Assembly (NCBI GenBank): GCA_017631705.1
Contig: JAGBSU010000168.1
Coordinates: forward strand, 1 to 5,581
Length of the DNA stretch: 5,581 nucleotides
Origin: Clostridia bacterium
Lineage (GTDB): Bacteria > Bacillota > Clostridia > Oscillospirales > Acutalibacteraceae
Reading direction: 5' to 3'
In this document: positions 5,072 through 5,581 of the stretch, piece by piece
How positions within the stretch are numbered: the first letter of the stretch is position 1
How the letters are laid out: each line of letters begins with the position of its first letter
The notes under the pieces: generated by a model
Told to the model about the DNA's origin: nothing
Database searches by the model: none
Seen by the model: only the letters and a program-made list of their open reading frames with translations
Translations under genes and position numbers: made by a program

Positions 5072-5539
5072 ATGATTTCCCGTCTTGTTGTCGTTTCCGA
5101 CACCCATGGCAACCGCCGTTTGTTGGAAACCGTTATCAAACAGCAATCCACCGCCAAGTTGCTCGTTCATTTGGGCGACGGTGCAAATGATATGCAAGCT
5201 ATGTTGCCGTGGTGTTCGGTTCCTGTTGTGCAAGTAGCCGGCAATTGCGATTGGTCATCGCTGTTACCCGATGAAGAATTGCTTCGTTTTGCCGAAACGC
5301 TCTTGCTTGCCGTACACGGTCACAAATACGATGTCAAAAGCGGACTACTCAAACTTTCTGCCACCGCTCGCCGCAGAAATGCCAAAGTGGCACTGTTCGG
5401 GCATACGCATCAGCCGCTTACCCGCTATGAAGACGGCCTATATTTGGTCAATCCCGGTTCGCTTGGCCACGGCGGCACCTACGCGGTGATTGATTTTGAG
5501 AACGGCGGCATTTGCCCCACCATCATTTCCTGCCGCTAA
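5072..5539 (+). CDS. YfcE/MJ0936-family metallophosphoesterase
   Basis: The 155-residue protein has the complete metal-binding set of small calcineurin-like phosphoesterases: SDTHGN (D10, H12), HLGDGAND (D36), VAGNCD (N58), VHGH (H82), and GHTHQP (H111, H113), followed by the family NPGS (127-130). Members of this group hydrolyse phosphodiesters in vitro with a di-metal centre, usually manganese; physiological substrates are poorly defined. Length fits the YfcE/YsnB class, which is shorter than full calcineurin-type enzymes, and the protein should be cytosolic. The start codon lies only 51 bp from the start of the divergent small-protein operon, and its ribosome binding site lies inside the opposite promoter candidate. 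I see no convincing sigma-A promoter of its own. In Firmicutes this gene often neighbours the nucleotide pyrophosphatase rdgB, but nothing of that gene is visible here. I do not assign yfcE as symbol because orthology is unproven. Confidence 0.93.
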   Translation: MISRLVVVSDTHGNRRLLETVIKQQSTAKLLVHLGDGANDMQAMLPWCSVPVVQVAGNCDWSSLLPDEELLRFAETLLLAVHGHKYDVKSGLLKLSATARRRNAKVALFGHTHQPLTRYEDGLYLVNPGSLGHGGTYAVIDFENGGICPTIISCR

Positions 5540-5581
5540 TACAGTATATTCATCGGTAATAAAAATGCCCACCGAATATTC

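Noticed and set aside
5021..5233. Upstream extension of the 85-residue protein to a start at 5233
   Set aside because: It would run antisense through the metallophosphoesterase catalytic region. A clear AAGGAG precedes the ATG at 5020.
5546..5579. Imperfect hairpin after the phosphoesterase (ATATTC-AT-CGGT against ACCGAATAT)
   Set aside because: The stem has a 2-nt bulge and a long AT-rich loop, and the window ends before any T-run could be seen. It cannot be called a terminator or the promoter of a following gene.
1..5581. CRISPR arrays, insertion sequences, tRNA or rRNA genes, phage genes
   Set aside because: No spaced repeats, transposase-like frames, terminal inverted repeats, cloverleaf sequences or rRNA-like stretches were seen. 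Codon use and base composition are even across the window.

Overview
The window looks like chromosomal DNA from a low-to-mid-GC Gram-positive bacterium of the Clostridia, probably a gut Oscillospiraceae/Ruminococcaceae-type organism. The evidence is a DnaD-domain plus DnaC-type replication gene pair, a short clostridial 2[4Fe-4S] ferredoxin, strong AGGAGG-type ribosome binding sites before nearly every gene, and a yabB-rsmI pair as in Firmicutes. No tRNA, rRNA, CRISPR, insertion sequence or phage gene is visible. The taxonomic placement is inference.

Layout. Positions 1-1558 (minus strand) hold a replication-initiation pair: a DnaD-domain protein followed, with a GTGA overlap, by a DnaC-like helicase loader that runs off the left edge just inside its Walker A motif. 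The 194-bp gap at 1559-1752 carries two divergent promoters. The rightward one drives a 56-residue ferredoxin gene (1753-1923) that ends in a strong intrinsic terminator (1937-1970). Next comes a plus-strand run: a TrmN6/YabB-type methyltransferase (1994-2671), RsmI (2656-3489, overlapping the first by 16 bp) and a membrane-anchored protein resembling DUF4375/DMP19 (3494-4057). The first two modify tRNA and 16S rRNA respectively. The third has no evident link to them.

The right half holds a compact minus-strand operon of three small unrecognised proteins of 85, 113 and 126 residues (5020 down to 4052). They overlap by 8 and 4 bp and are preceded by a sequence resembling a sigma-E (mother-cell sporulation) promoter. 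The last of them meets the DUF4375-like gene tail to tail in a shared palindromic TTATAA that supplies both stop codons. Diverging from this operon, with only 51 bp between start codons, is a YfcE/MJ0936-type metallophosphoesterase (5072-5539). The last 42 bp hold no recognisable gene.

Most of the window is ordinary housekeeping sequence. The part most worth a second look is the three-gene small-protein operon with its sporulation-like promoter, followed by the divergent DUF4375-like membrane protein.
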